A stretch of 14,123 nt of DNA from an uncultured Oscillospiraceae bacterium (GTDB lineage Bacteria > Bacillota > Clostridia > Oscillospirales > Oscillospiraceae), in the NCBI GenBank assembly GCA_934662925.1, contig CAKUKL010000016.1, forward strand, positions 1 to 14,123. The letters run 5' to 3'. This document shows, piece by piece, positions 6,201-11,832 of this stretch. The notes below the pieces were generated by a model, which saw nothing but the letters and a program-made list of their open reading frames with translations, had not been told where the DNA came from and did no database searches. The translations under genes and the position numbers were made by a program. Every line of letters begins with the position of its first letter. Position 1 is the first letter of the stretch.

Positions 6201-8964
6201 CGTAGGTCTTTTCCGCGAATTCCAGCAGCTGGTTCACCAGCGCGCCGCTGTCCCGCACATCCGCCGCGTGGGTGAGCTCGTGGCCGAGGGTATACACGAT
6301 GGCCTGCTGATTGGTCAGCTTATTGCCGTTCAGCCTGATCGTGTTGGTGTCCGCGTCGTAGTAGCCGTTCTCTGCGCTGTCCATGCTGAAGTCCAGCACC
6401 ACCGTGGGCCCGCCCTTCTTTTTGCCCAGCACGTAGTTGGCGTTCTTCACCGTCCACTCCTGCGCCTTCGTGGCCTGACCCTGAGTCTGCGCACTGGCCT
6501 GCGCGTCAGCGGCCACGCTGTGCCGCCCCTGTGCCGCCGTATCCTGCGTCTGGGCTGCGCCGGTATCCGTGGATACCCCCGCGTCCCGGGCGCTCTCCTG
6601 CGCCCTCTGGGCGGTCTCTGTGACGGGGTACGCCTGCCCCATCTCGTTGAGCAGGACGGCGTCCGCGTACTTCGCCTGTGCCACGTCCTCACCCACGCCG
6701 GGGTGCTCGGCCATGTACTGCCGGACGAACTCCTCCCGGCTCCGGGTGCTGCCGTCGCTCAGCCGCACCCCCTGATCCTGAGTGGTGGCCTCCTGCGCGG
6801 GGGCCTCCGCCCGGGTCTGCTCCTCCTGGGTCACGGCCTCATCGAGGATGCTCCGGGCCTGCTCGTCCGCCTGGGCCTTGCGCGCCTGTGCGGCCTGCTC
6901 GGCCTGCGCCGCCTGCTCCGCCATCTGGCGGGCCACGTCGCTCACTCTCTGCTGCTCAGCTTCGAGCTGGGACTTCCGGCTCTCCGCCATCTCCCGTACT
7001 GTCTTGACAGCTTCGGAGCGGTTCAGAATCTCCGGCAGCTCCGCGCCGGTCGCCTGCTCAAACGCGGCGCGCATCCCCGCGTCCTGGAGCTTCAGCTTTT
7101 CGATCTCTCGGTTGGTCAGGGTGGTGTCGCCGTTCATAACGCGCTCTGCCACCTCCGCGGCGGCGTCTGCGCGGGCCGCGTCCAGTCCGGCGGATTCCTG
7201 CCATACGCTGGCCATCGGGTTCATCACCTTCGCCGCGGTGCCGCCGTTCATCTCCGCCGCCGCATTCTCGACGGCCTGGGCGGCCTGCGTCCGGGTGCCC
7301 GCGGCCTGGGGGCCGTACTGTGCGGCTTCACTCCGCATCAGGCGGTACAGCTCGCCGATGTCCTTGCTCGACACTACGGCCCCGTCGCTGCCGTTCAGGT
7401 TCCGGGCGATCTGCGCGGCCTTCGTGTAGGACTCGGACTGCGCGTCGTAGGTCATGCCCGCCTGTACCAGGTCATACTGGGTCTGGCTCATCTGCACCTG
7501 CTTGCCCGTCTGGGTGTCGTAGACATACCGCATGGCATGGTTTGCGCCCATCTGCGCCCCGCCCAGAACGCCGCCGACCACCGCGCCGCCGAGGAACTCC
7601 TGCACCATCCGGTCCGGATTCACCACGGCGTCCTCACTGGTCAGACTGGCCAGGGCGTTGCCCTTGTTGTAGATCACGTTCTGCACCAGCTGGGCCACCG
7701 CGCCCTGAATGACCTCTTCCTTGCCCTCGTCCAGCATGGTCTCCACCCAGTTGCGCACGAATCCCTTGGTTTCGTCGGGCAGCTCGTCGATACCGCCCCC
7801 GCCGATCTCCACCAGCGCATTCAGCAGGCTGTTCACCGTGGCGTAGGTGTAGGCGGACATCTCGCTTGCGCCGTCCGACAGGGCCTGCTCGTAGTCCTTG
7901 CCCACCGTGGTGAAGAAGGATGCCCAATACTGCGGGCTCTTCACCATTTCCTTGGCCGCCGTGGACAGGGTGCCCACAAGGCCGGTGCTCTGGGCTGCGG
8001 CGCCCGCCGACATCACGCCTGCGGTCGTGCTCTGGGCCGCAAGGCTCTGGCCCGCCGTGGCGTAGGCCAGCACGGCCTGCGGGATCGCGGCAATGGTGGC
8101 CGGGCCGTACTTGCCCAGCAGTTCGCCTACCCGGCCCGCCTTGGCGAACTCCGGGTCATACGTCTCGCTGAAATACTGTCCCTCTTCCTGAATAGACTTG
8201 TTCCACTGGTTGAACATACCGGAATCGCTCAGAGTATCGTCCCCGGTGAGCCACTCCATCGGCTTCATGATCAGGTTCTCTGCCGCAGCAAGTGCGGCGG
8301 ATACCGAGCTTGCGATCTCGTTGGCGCCCTTCCAGCCCACGCCCGCCGCGACCTTGCCCGCACTGGCCTTTCCCAGCTGCTCCTCCCGCGCCTGCTTCGC
8401 CCGCTGCCGGATAGACTGCCCCCGCCGTACTGCGTTGTCGTACTCCTCGGGGTTCTGCTGCGGGTCGATCGCCGCCGCCTGTCTCTGGGTGAGCTCATCC
8501 AGCTGCTCCAGATCCTCATAGCTCATCTCGTCCAGCTTCCCGCCGAAGTCGGGGCTCGCGCTCTTCTTCGCCCCCTTGGACATCAGGTTCCCGGGGGTCC
8601 CAGACTCGATCTTCGTCAGCGAGGAGGACTTCCCCCGGGACTGGCTGTTCTTATAGCCTTGAAGGAGCACCGCGTTCCACATCTTCTTCTGCGTCTCCGC
8701 CGCGGCCCGCTGGCGCTCGTTGGTCTGGGCCATCTGGTTCGTGCCGTAGGTCGGCTTCCAGGTCTCGGACAGTGCCCCCGGCTTCAGCTGGGAGACAGGG
8801 GTCACCTGCTTCTGGGTATCAGTGCTCTTCTTTGTGTTGCTCTTCCCGAAGGGCGTACTCTGGACCGTCCGTATATTGGCCTTGGACTCCTCCGAAAGGG
8901 GCTTGGTAAGGCTGACGCTGAGATTCACACCGGAGCCGCGCTTATTTTTTGTGTAATCCTTCAT
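286..8964 (-). CDS. Giant phage polyvalent protein (two zincins, GNAT-like, MuF-C-like, LPD38-like)
   Basis: This 2892-aa multidomain protein resembles the 'large polyvalent proteins' of phages and conjugative elements, which are thought to enter the host with the DNA and act there. Order of parts: basic low-complexity N-terminus (1-120); Ala/Gly-rich, membrane-prone region (205-475) with a glycine-zipper-like stretch at 457-474; Ala/Gln coiled coil (590-720); zincin 1 (HELTH 895-899); zincin 2 (HELVH 1183-1187); GNAT-like domain (1396-1560); MuF-C-like domain (1628-1798); helical region; LPD38-like region (about 2186-2520) with PFTKTPVNI at 2381-2389 and a hydrophobic segment at 2424-2452; helical C-terminus. 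An RYSV-type motif recurs between domains. ATG 8964 follows TGAGGTAG by 9 nt, and the gap to the upstream gene is 13 nt, so the two are probably translationally coupled. No stop interrupts it. Domain names come from remembered motifs; the two HExxH sites are certain as sequence. Confidence 0.9.
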   Translation of the reverse strand: MKDYTKNKRGSGVNLSVSLTKPLSEESKANIRTVQSTPFGKSNTKKSTDTQKQVTPVSQLKPGALSETWKPTYGTNQMAQTNERQRAAAETQKKMWNAVLLQGYKNSQSRGKSSSLTKIESGTPGNLMSKGAKKSASPDFGGKLDEMSYEDLEQLDELTQRQAAAIDPQQNPEEYDNAVRRGQSIRQRAKQAREEQLGKASAGKVAAGVGWKGANEIASSVSAALAAAENLIMKPMEWLTGDDTLSDSGMFNQWNKSIQEEGQYFSETYDPEFAKAGRVGELLGKYGPATIAAIPQAVLAYATAGQSLAAQSTTAGVMSAGAAAQSTGLVGTLSTAAKEMVKSPQYWASFFTTVGKDYEQALSDGASEMSAYTYATVNSLLNALVEIGGGGIDELPDETKGFVRNWVETMLDEGKEEVIQGAVAQLVQNVIYNKGNALASLTSEDAVVNPDRMVQEFLGGAVVGGVLGGAQMGANHAMRYVYDTQTGKQVQMSQTQYDLVQAGMTYDAQSESYTKAAQIARNLNGSDGAVVSSKDIGELYRLMRSEAAQYGPQAAGTRTQAAQAVENAAAEMNGGTAAKVMNPMASVWQESAGLDAARADAAAEVAERVMNGDTTLTNREIEKLKLQDAGMRAAFEQATGAELPEILNRSEAVKTVREMAESRKSQLEAEQQRVSDVARQMAEQAAQAEQAAQARKAQADEQARSILDEAVTQEEQTRAEAPAQEATTQDQGVRLSDGSTRSREEFVRQYMAEHPGVGEDVAQAKYADAVLLNEMGQAYPVTETAQRAQESARDAGVSTDTGAAQTQDTAAQGRHSVAADAQASAQTQGQATKAQEWTVKNANYVLGKKKGGPTVVLDFSMDSAENGYYDADTNTIRLNGNKLTNQQAIVYTLGHELTHAADVRDSGALVNQLLEFAEKTYGAEGLEQRMDTTRETYIRFYMSQGLDRTAAEAKCSTEFISQEVAADVMRGVFLDTGGLYQLARENSSLLSRARDLASDMAQRLTAQMNGGAEEATSARAQYNELTRLVSKMDRALRQNRAGDTMNAHEEVRSSVDGREQGAENRAGDEAVSGAAGRVPNEQGTGDPGRADETGRVDQILGRDDGGLKVKHFSSWIPEAVVEPAADTPAAISRETVRGYAVSGFVLSSEIMSSHGSGPAFAQAGQIYISDALTPEMQVAAPMHELVHTMKQLEFDPYGQFVVAAWGQLRPGNTLDAMLASVMRHRKIPGGVAELGDLSLETQRDILDEFNATLYGSYVRDAELVRNHFGDAFEDLDGYVAGIEKLLNQFKDRDTSKDRRYSVDSFDGGIDQDRALRQDQKRDTINENSDYKEAASDDNKTGSDEVRGDVGQQQGPDHRGRENAAGAVQGGQLRFDDHVVQPDAGLFRSGDVGGRTSLLIPEETRAYLNEQGIPDVGLTETTDRAAFSDALDRAKQANPNGEMVDGQSPESLEASGARTFMRADGNAGVAVEANGNIVGVFKNPDLSTKYVVKDLLLTALAQGGNHLDCYATYAPNDLSHKYARLGFEPVAWMEFNREYAPDGWDYAKLGDPDVVMWVHKGDSVDQIASNTYEYKLYSQEDIHALPKFDDYDAAKAYQMEQLEQRQAERGSEPGDLDPDIRYSVSSKDIFAKQVDSALDEDLSENRHNALYIRDTPNLPGEVGLGDLPLCITARHVQNMVTDKGENSSWHGLTRGLVKRLPELLSNPVMILDSYTKPGDVVVVTSAVDGDGNPVIAAIHPNGEATVDGQTGPANFITSVYGKENFWSWVENNAKHGNVLYWNEKKSQTLAALAGVQFPGNSAQSGSNQGQTNAAVARVQFPGSVAQSGSGTQTALPKALTALDSDTIIRQHKGYVKENIPERRFSVDDKDKRKTGGNTGNVNPDTGYERGSVADSFARIWNTGDRKSALSMLEQAAQTLAQAEAEMAERRQNELVSKVFRPKLTEDVLTRNRRTIDALIEKYGAMEQTSAAQQEVRLPRQIDSKTKTAGFMQTAAAAKVTNETVQNELAASILNGDAGATYVPVGDKGTMEQVKQDFEKRGVSEMQADWDAIVRTGNGTGKFGQVSKLDIAKAEQLYVEACNSKDVATAQRLAAEIAAVGTQAGQTVQAMTLLKKMTPAGNLYYIQKAVDRLNKNQSGKHQDITIDPALAKNLLEANTRAEIDTAMDALIQNLADQVPVTLGDKWNAWRYLAMLGNPRTHIRNVFGNAVFVPARLAKDAIAQTMELALPREQRTKGWGFTNSEMLDFARQDAKVMEDTLRGGGKYNPADMIRDKRRIFKTPLNAVEKFNSNALEAEDWAFLRTAYTHALSGYLNARGADVATLSGEGSTREGRALLSQARDYAVREAQRATYRDASKLASTLNSLKRNSGRWGGILLDGVLPFTKTPVNIVKRGVEYSLVGIIQGVADMATKVRTGKMDAATAIDELAAGLTGTGIAALGAWLTSLGMLTGGLGDDDDDQFRSLQGEQEYALNIGGHSYTIDWMAPVALPLFVGAETYILWREDHDLGLDDFMDGLTTIAEPMLSLSMLDGLNQTLSANKYDSEDMALCNIIKTMLTSYVSQGVPTLFGQVARTIDGSRRSTFTPEDMGKVESWLNRTWQSSVQGKIPFYEEGKMLYVDAWGRTDTESSIAVRAIENFLSPGYLNRLNTTDVDAELTRLAEATGDTGVYPDKAKKYFSVDGTPYAMTQDEYQAHLIDRGQTSYRLVSDIVHSEEYTGLTEDEKAKAVELAYQYAADLAKMHTTETYQPSEKWINSMTEFVDRGGDAAEYLMLKAKSNGSVAEAAYADSSVDVGTLTELVYQEVSTFADSFTDPYMKGYEYVMDESQQAKFKSIYREKLEEGMAELVDSEEYRTGDAEMRKKLISDLKSQVNADTKRDMSDWLFYQDIFSTPKE
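1405..2409 (-). other. LPD38-like C-terminal domain of the giant protein
   Basis: Residues about 2186-2520 contain GNPRTHIRN (2194-2202), PFTKTPVNI (2381-2389), a hydrophobic Gly/Leu/Ala segment (2424-2452) and then GDDDDDQF. This matches my memory of Large Polyvalent Protein-associated Domain 38, usually found near the C-terminus of such phage proteins. The hydrophobic segment may insert in a membrane. Family assignment is from memory; function is unknown. Confidence 0.5.
3401..3429 (+). promoter_or_regulatory. Near-consensus antisense promoter inside the giant gene
   Basis: TTGACA at 3401-3406, exactly 17 bp, then TATGAT at 3424-3429 (one mismatch to TATAAT). It points against the giant gene, in the linker after the MuF-C-like domain. 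The predicted start is near 3436, and the transcript would run into the tandem hairpins and T7 terminator at 3551-3620. Confidence 0.6.
3484..3613. repeat. Two-copy structured repeat, about 68 bp apart
   Basis: Copies begin at GAGCCAGAC (3482 and 3551) and share GAGCCAGACTG, the apical GGAATTGGACCC and GTCTGGC blocks. In the giant protein they encode the duplicated peptide (G/R)VQFPG...AQSGS (1793-1805 and 1816-1828). Each copy is itself an inverted repeat. Confidence 0.7.
3551..3620 (+). terminator. Rightward intrinsic terminator inside the giant gene
   Basis: The 9-bp perfect stem GAGCCAGAC (3551-3559) / GTCTGGCTC (3605-3613), with inner stems, is directly followed by seven T (3614-3620). 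This is a strong plus-strand terminator shape in an otherwise GC-rich coding region. Confidence 0.6.
3571..4083 (-). other. MuF-C-like domain of the giant protein
   Basis: Residues 1628-1798 match my memory of the 'Phage MuF C-terminal domain': GLGDLPLCIT (1662-1671), LPELLSNPV (1699-1707), SVYGKENF (1757-1764) and YWNEKK (1779-1784). This family occurs at the C-termini of MuF head-protein toxins and in polyvalent proteins, and is suspected to be an effector domain. It sits between two RYSV-type motifs (1620 and 1861), as a releasable unit would. Confidence 0.55.
4285..4779 (-). other. GNAT-like domain of the giant protein
   Basis: Residues about 1396-1560 contain a short GVAVEANGNIVGVFK strand pair (1467-1481), GGNHLDCYA (1502-1510), YARLGFEPV (1521-1529) and a terminal strand VVMWVHK (1553-1559). 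The 'Y-x-x-x-GF' helix-strand near the end resembles N-acetyltransferase folds, and similar segments occur in other polyvalent proteins. No substrate can be inferred, and an ADP-ribosyltransferase-like fold is not excluded. Confidence 0.4.
4770..4958 (-). CDS. Nested small ORF B, 62 aa, +1 frame inside the giant gene
   Basis: This is a possible separate gene overlapping the linker between zincin 2 and the GNAT-like domain. ATG 4958 is preceded by TAAGGAGG (4968-4975) at 9 nt, and an extended -10 promoter lies at 4994-5022. The product begins MTTRQDLMKF, has a balanced globular composition (TLPELFKGDNFG at 28-39, WYNRMRGF at 43-50) and ends DALLC. In the same stretch the giant protein's frame (residues about 1336-1398) is polar Gly/Asp/Gln linker, which suggests the nested frame is the one under selection. 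I recognise no family. It could be a regulator, inhibitor or immunity factor for a neighbouring domain (inference). The start 12 codons earlier lacks this ribosome site. Confidence 0.5.
   Translation of the reverse strand: MTTRQDLMKFAETWDSSKDPIIEDGKTLPELFKGDNFGLTIMWYNRMRGFSDQETWEDALLC
4994..5022 (-). promoter_or_regulatory. Internal extended -10 promoter, copy B
   Basis: On the minus strand TTGCGT (5017-5022), 17 bp, then TGATACAAT (4994-5002), an extended -10 (TG-n-TACAAT). Predicted start is near 4987, giving a short leader to the Shine-Dalgarno at 4968-4975. It is a near copy of the element at 5831-5859. In the giant frame it needs codons that look uncommon here (TTG Leu, ATA Ile, ACA Thr), which favours selection on the DNA. 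Confidence 0.5.
5074..5550 (-). other. Zincin-like metallopeptidase domain 2
   Basis: Residues about 1139-1297 carry HELVH at 1183-1187 (5404-5418). A candidate third zinc ligand is E1248 in DEFNA, 61 residues later. The E-x-x-A pattern and spacing parallel domain 1. The upstream segment (AQAGQIYISDAL, 1161-1172) resembles the strand before a zincin active helix. It is immediately followed by RRYSVDS (1298-1304). Confidence 0.7.
5643..5804 (-). CDS. Nested small ORF A, 53 aa, +1 frame inside the giant gene
   Basis: This possible separate gene overlaps the linker between the two zincins. I chose GTG 5804 because GAGGAGG (5814-5820) lies exactly 9 nt upstream; an in-frame ATG follows at 5798. 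The product (MSMEENKEQK start, EEMMVD end) is highly charged and mostly helical, and its codons favour G/C in third position like the real genes here. In the giant frame the same DNA encodes Gly/Arg/Glu-rich linker (about 1054-1107). An extended -10 promoter lies at 5831-5859. It is in the same +1 frame as ORF B but not visibly homologous to it. Function unknown. Confidence 0.5.
   Translation of the reverse strand: MSMEENKEQKTAQAMKQFLARLDEYRTNREPVTPEEQTRLDELTKYWEEMMVD
5831..5859 (-). promoter_or_regulatory. Internal extended -10 promoter, copy A
   Basis: On the minus strand TTGCGC (5854-5859), 17 bp, then TGATACAAT (5831-5839). Predicted start is near 5824, just ahead of the GAGGAGG at 5814-5820. 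It shares the 15-bp block GGATCGGGCCTTGCG and the 10-bp block GTGATACAAT with copy B, while the spacer between them has diverged. Confidence 0.5.
5950..6453 (-). other. Zincin-like metallopeptidase domain 1
   Basis: Residues about 838-1005 carry HELTH at 895-899 (6268-6282), preceded by a strand-like NTIRLNGNK (874-882) and by an active-helix start (QQAIVYTLG, 886-894). E963 in QEVAAD, 64 residues on, is the likely third ligand. Zincins are common in polyvalent proteins, where they may process the polyprotein or cut host proteins. An RHSV motif (814-817) precedes the domain. Confidence 0.75.
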
Positions 8965-8977
8965 CGCGGTATCTACC

Positions 8978-10972
8978 TCACTTCTTAACGTATGCGTACT
9001 TACCCGTCTCGGGGTTGAACTGTCGTGTAACCGCGCCGCTCTTGATCAGCTCTTGCAATTTGCTTGCGCTCACCACGCCGTATCCGGCGACGTAGACCGT
9101 AGTCCCGCCCCCGTTAAGCTGAAGTGGGTCCTGCTCCGCCGCACGGATCTCATTCTGTGCGGTATCCCGCGCCTGCGCGTCCGCCTGCTGGTCGTCATGC
9201 TGCTTCTTCAGCGTCCGGTAGTCCTCCGCGTAGGCATTCGCGTAGGCGGTGGCCAGCGTGGAGCTGTACCCCTGACTGAGCAGGTAGGCCTTTGCCTTGG
9301 CCGCCGTGGTGATGCCGGAGTTGAACAGCTCCTGCGCGAGGTCGTCGTAGCCCGAGCTCGTGCTGCTCCCCGACTTGCTTCCGGAGGAACTGGACGAGCC
9401 GGACTTCCGGCCGCCGGAGGAGCCGGCCGCCTGGCTGAGCTGGAGCGTCTGCAAATACTGGTTGGCCTGGTCGGCGGTGATGCCCATGGCTGACAGCTGG
9501 CTGTCACTGGGCATGATCCCCGCGCTGAGCAGCGTCTGGCCCATACTCGCCAGCTGGCTCTGGCCGCTGAGCGTCAGGCTGCCGTCACTGGTCTTTCCCA
9601 TGATCTGCGCCCAGGAGAGCTCTGTGTCTGTCTGGAACTGCTTCATGCTCAGCTCATACTCGGCCTGCCACTGCTGGAGGCTGGCCTCGAACTGCGCCGC
9701 GGACAGGTTGTACTCCGCGGCCCACTGCTCCAGCTGCATGAGCTGGGAGAGGTAGGTCTGCGCCACCTCCAGTGCCGCGTCGGCCTTTTCAAACTCGCCC
9801 TGGGCCCGCAGGTCGGCGATCTGCCGCGCCGTGTCGGTGGACAGCTTGGTCTGGGCCTGCTGCACGGCCAGCTTGTTCTGGGCCGCTGCGGCCTGGATCT
9901 CATTGTACTGGCTCTGACCGATGCCGCCCTTGTCGCCGCGCATCTCGGCGTACAGCGCGGAGTTGTCCAGGCTCTGCATCTCGTCCTTGGCCACGGACTC
10001 CATCTGCTCCTTATACTTGGGCTGCGCGTCCTCAAGGGCCCGCTCCAGCTCCTTCACCGCGTTGTCCACCGCGTAGTCAATGGAGTTCTGCTTCTGCTCC
10101 GTGGCGGCCTTCTTCCACTCCTCCAGCAGGCTCCGCAGCTCGTCCATCTTGGCGCTGCTGTCCGGCACCGTGCTGCCGCCGGTGTAATTGCCGCCGGTGT
10201 AATTGCCGCCCCCGGTGTATCCGCCGGAGCTGCCGCTGGAGTTGCCCCCGGGGAGGTAGAAGGACCCGTCCGAGCCGCCGGAGTAGTTGTACCGCGCCCG
10301 GATGCGCTCCGCCTCCTCGTGGGCGGCGTTCATCCCCTCCTGGTCGCCCTTCGCCTGGGCCTCGGCGAACCGCTTCTTCAGCTCCTGAATGATGGCATAG
10401 TCCCCGTCGGACATGAAGTCCTCGTCCGCGCCGGAGGTGCCCTCCTGCACGGTCCGCGGCACCCCCTCAACCAGCGACCAGCCCTTCTCGCCTGTGCCGG
10501 GGTACACGCCGTTCGGATTCCCGTCGTACACGTATCTGCCGCGCTGGCTGTAATTGTCCAGGCTGTTGGACCCCGCGGCGTTGATGATGTCCCAGTATTT
10601 TTGCAGCAGCTCCTCGTCCGTGTATGCCTGCCCGAGGCGCGGGTTCGCCGCATAGGCCTGCTGCTGGCGCGCCTCTTCCTCGATGAGCTTCTGCGCGTGG
10701 CTGCCATTCACGGGGATGGCGTTCTTCGGCGTGTAGCTCTGGGTGCTGACCTGACTCGCGCCGCTCTGACCCGTGCTGCTCTGGGTGCTGACCTGACTCG
10801 CACTGCTCTGACCCGTGCTGCTCTGGGTGCTGACCTGACCCGCGTCGCCCATGGTCTCGTACTTCGGCTTCTCCACCGGCAGCCCATACACCGGCCCGGG
10901 TTTCCTCTGCTCGAACTGCTTTACGGGCTGGTCCTGAACCGGCTGGACCTGATTCTCACGTAAGGTGGCCAT
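8978..10972 (-). CDS. 664-aa coiled-coil protein, probable virion/ejection protein
   Basis: The protein is built of low-complexity and helical parts: a Gln/Ser repeat region with 14-residue units QVSTQSSTGQ.. (46-80), a Gly/Tyr/Asn stretch with NYTGG repeats (231-268), a long Ala/Gln/Glu coiled coil (274-458), a Ser/Gly linker (516-541) and a C-terminal module (542-664) with TTVYVAGYGVV and a final NPETGKYAYVKK. It has no catalytic motif or signal peptide. It lies directly before the giant gene (13-nt gap). Proteins of this look often precede polyvalent proteins in gut phages, and a role as an internal or tail-associated virion protein is an inference. ATG 10972 has AAGGAGGG 5 nt upstream. 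Confidence 0.85.
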   Translation of the reverse strand: MATLRENQVQPVQDQPVKQFEQRKPGPVYGLPVEKPKYETMGDAGQVSTQSSTGQSSASQVSTQSSTGQSGASQVSTQSYTPKNAIPVNGSHAQKLIEEEARQQQAYAANPRLGQAYTDEELLQKYWDIINAAGSNSLDNYSQRGRYVYDGNPNGVYPGTGEKGWSLVEGVPRTVQEGTSGADEDFMSDGDYAIIQELKKRFAEAQAKGDQEGMNAAHEEAERIRARYNYSGGSDGSFYLPGGNSSGSSGGYTGGGNYTGGNYTGGSTVPDSSAKMDELRSLLEEWKKAATEQKQNSIDYAVDNAVKELERALEDAQPKYKEQMESVAKDEMQSLDNSALYAEMRGDKGGIGQSQYNEIQAAAAQNKLAVQQAQTKLSTDTARQIADLRAQGEFEKADAALEVAQTYLSQLMQLEQWAAEYNLSAAQFEASLQQWQAEYELSMKQFQTDTELSWAQIMGKTSDGSLTLSGQSQLASMGQTLLSAGIMPSDSQLSAMGITADQANQYLQTLQLSQAAGSSGGRKSGSSSSSGSKSGSSTSSGYDDLAQELFNSGITTAAKAKAYLLSQGYSSTLATAYANAYAEDYRTLKKQHDDQQADAQARDTAQNEIRAAEQDPLQLNGGGTTVYVAGYGVVSASKLQELIKSGAVTRQFNPETGKYAYVKK
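10175..10220. repeat. 15-bp tandem repeat encoding NYTGG
   Basis: GCCGCCGGTGTAATT occurs at 10175-10189 and 10190-10204, with a degenerate third copy after it. It encodes the repeated Gly-Asn-Tyr-Thr-Gly linker of the 664-aa protein and may vary in copy number. Confidence 0.7.
10737..10840. repeat. 42-bp tandem repeat encoding a 14-residue unit
   Basis: The block CTCTGGGTGCTGACCTGAC begins at 10737, 10779 and 10821, exactly 42 bp apart, giving two full units and a partial third. The copies are almost identical in DNA, pointing to recent slippage or expansion in the N-terminal Gln/Ser region of the 664-aa protein. Confidence 0.8.
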
Positions 10973-11001
10973 ACGGTCCCTCCTTCTATCATCATAAAAT
11001 T

Positions 11002-11029
11002 GCCCCGCCTCAGATCACCGCGGCGGGGC
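11002..11029 (-). terminator. Hairpin between endolysin and 664-aa genes
   Basis: An 8-bp stem GCCCCGCC/GGCGGGGC (11002-11009 with 11022-11029) and 12-nt loop lie just after the endolysin stop. On the minus strand AATTTTATG follows, a weak T-tract. It could be a partial terminator or an mRNA-stability hairpin dividing the lysis genes from the virion genes. Confidence 0.45.
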
Positions 11030-11038
11030 TGTCTTTAT

Positions 11039-11704
11039 TCAGTTCATGTTATGCAGCCGCTGCATAAACACCACCAGCTGCTCCCTCGTGACAAAGCCCT
11101 TGTACTGCTTGTTGCCCTCGGCGTCTCCCTTGATAAGGCCGTTGCTTTCCGCCCACTCCCGGGCGTCCTGAGACCAGTCAGACGGCTCCTGCTTCGCCAG
11201 CTGGGCCAGATAAGTGTCCATCATCCGGTCAAATTGATCCTGCGTCATGTCATCGTCCTCCTCATACTTGGGCCGCCACGCGCCCAACACCACATCCAGC
11301 TTCCGCGTTCGGCGCATGACCTCGCCTCCGTTGCTGTCGTTCCCGGTGCTGGTGTTGCCCTCGATGGCGGTCACGTATCTGCCGTCAAAGCTCTCGATGA
11401 TGCCGGTGTGGTCGGTGGCCGCGCCGCCGGGGAAGTCATAGATCACCACGTCCCCTGGCTTATAGCCGCCCGTCACCCACTCACCGGCCTTTTTTGCCGC
11501 CCGCATCAGCGCCCCGCAGGACGCCGTACGGATGACCGGGGTGATCCCGGCCTGATTAAGCCAATACTGCACCGCCATCATGCACCACGGCTGACCGTCC
11601 ATGCCGTACCACTTTCCGTACTTCGTGCGGTTTGAGCCGGGTGGGGATTCCTTGTAGCCGAGATCTCGCTTTGCGATGGTCAAAACATCATTTGCTGTTG
11701 CCAT
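11039..11704 (-). CDS. CHAP-domain endolysin with SLH-like tail
   Basis: A phage cell-wall hydrolase, expected to cut peptidoglycan as an amidase or endopeptidase after the holin opens the membrane. The CHAP domain covers about 1-146: catalytic Cys in GQPWCMMAVQYW (C41), His in ATDHTGIIE (H99), and E115/N117 in IEGNTS. A short acidic linker (148-153, EEDDDM) and a helical segment follow. The C-terminus (176-219, SQDAREWAESNGLIKG then FVTREQLVVFMQRL) looks like a single S-layer-homology module, probably for wall binding. It has no signal peptide, so export depends on the holin. ATG 11704 has AAAGGAAG 7 nt upstream. Confidence 0.88.
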   Translation of the reverse strand: MATANDVLTIAKRDLGYKESPPGSNRTKYGKWYGMDGQPWCMMAVQYWLNQAGITPVIRTASCGALMRAAKKAGEWVTGGYKPGDVVIYDFPGGAATDHTGIIESFDGRYVTAIEGNTSTGNDSNGGEVMRRTRKLDVVLGAWRPKYEEDDDMTQDQFDRMMDTYLAQLAKQEPSDWSQDAREWAESNGLIKGDAEGNKQYKGFVTREQLVVFMQRLHNMN

Positions 11705-11758
11705 TATGCCGCTTCCTTTCGTCCTTGCCCTTAACCACCCCGTAGGGCGGAGGGGGCT

Positions 11759-11832
11759 TCCGGGGGAACTGGTTCCCCCGGAGATCGCGCCGCGTCAGCG
11801 GTATCCAGACCTCCGCAGAGGTCTGCGCGATC
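11759..11832. repeat. Highly structured holin-endolysin spacer
   Basis: Two elements are adjacent. A perfect 24-bp palindrome (11759-11782) has 11-bp arms TCCGGGGGAAC/GTTCCCCCGGA. Next, GATCGCG (11783-11789) pairs with CGCGATC (11826-11832) and encloses an 8-bp hairpin CAGACCTC/GAGGTCTG (11806-11813 with 11818-11825). The second structure includes part of the holin stop codon. It may be an RNA-processing site, an attenuator or a mobile intergenic repeat. There is no T-tract for a classic terminator. Confidence 0.6.

Noticed and set aside
5671..8988. A 1105-codon open frame on the plus strand
   Set aside because: Same reasons: complement of a GC-rich coding region, low-complexity Leu/Arg/His product, no recognisable start signals.
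10737..10840. CRISPR-like array
   Set aside because: The 42-bp units are contiguous and in frame within a coding region, with no spacers. It is a protein-coding tandem repeat.
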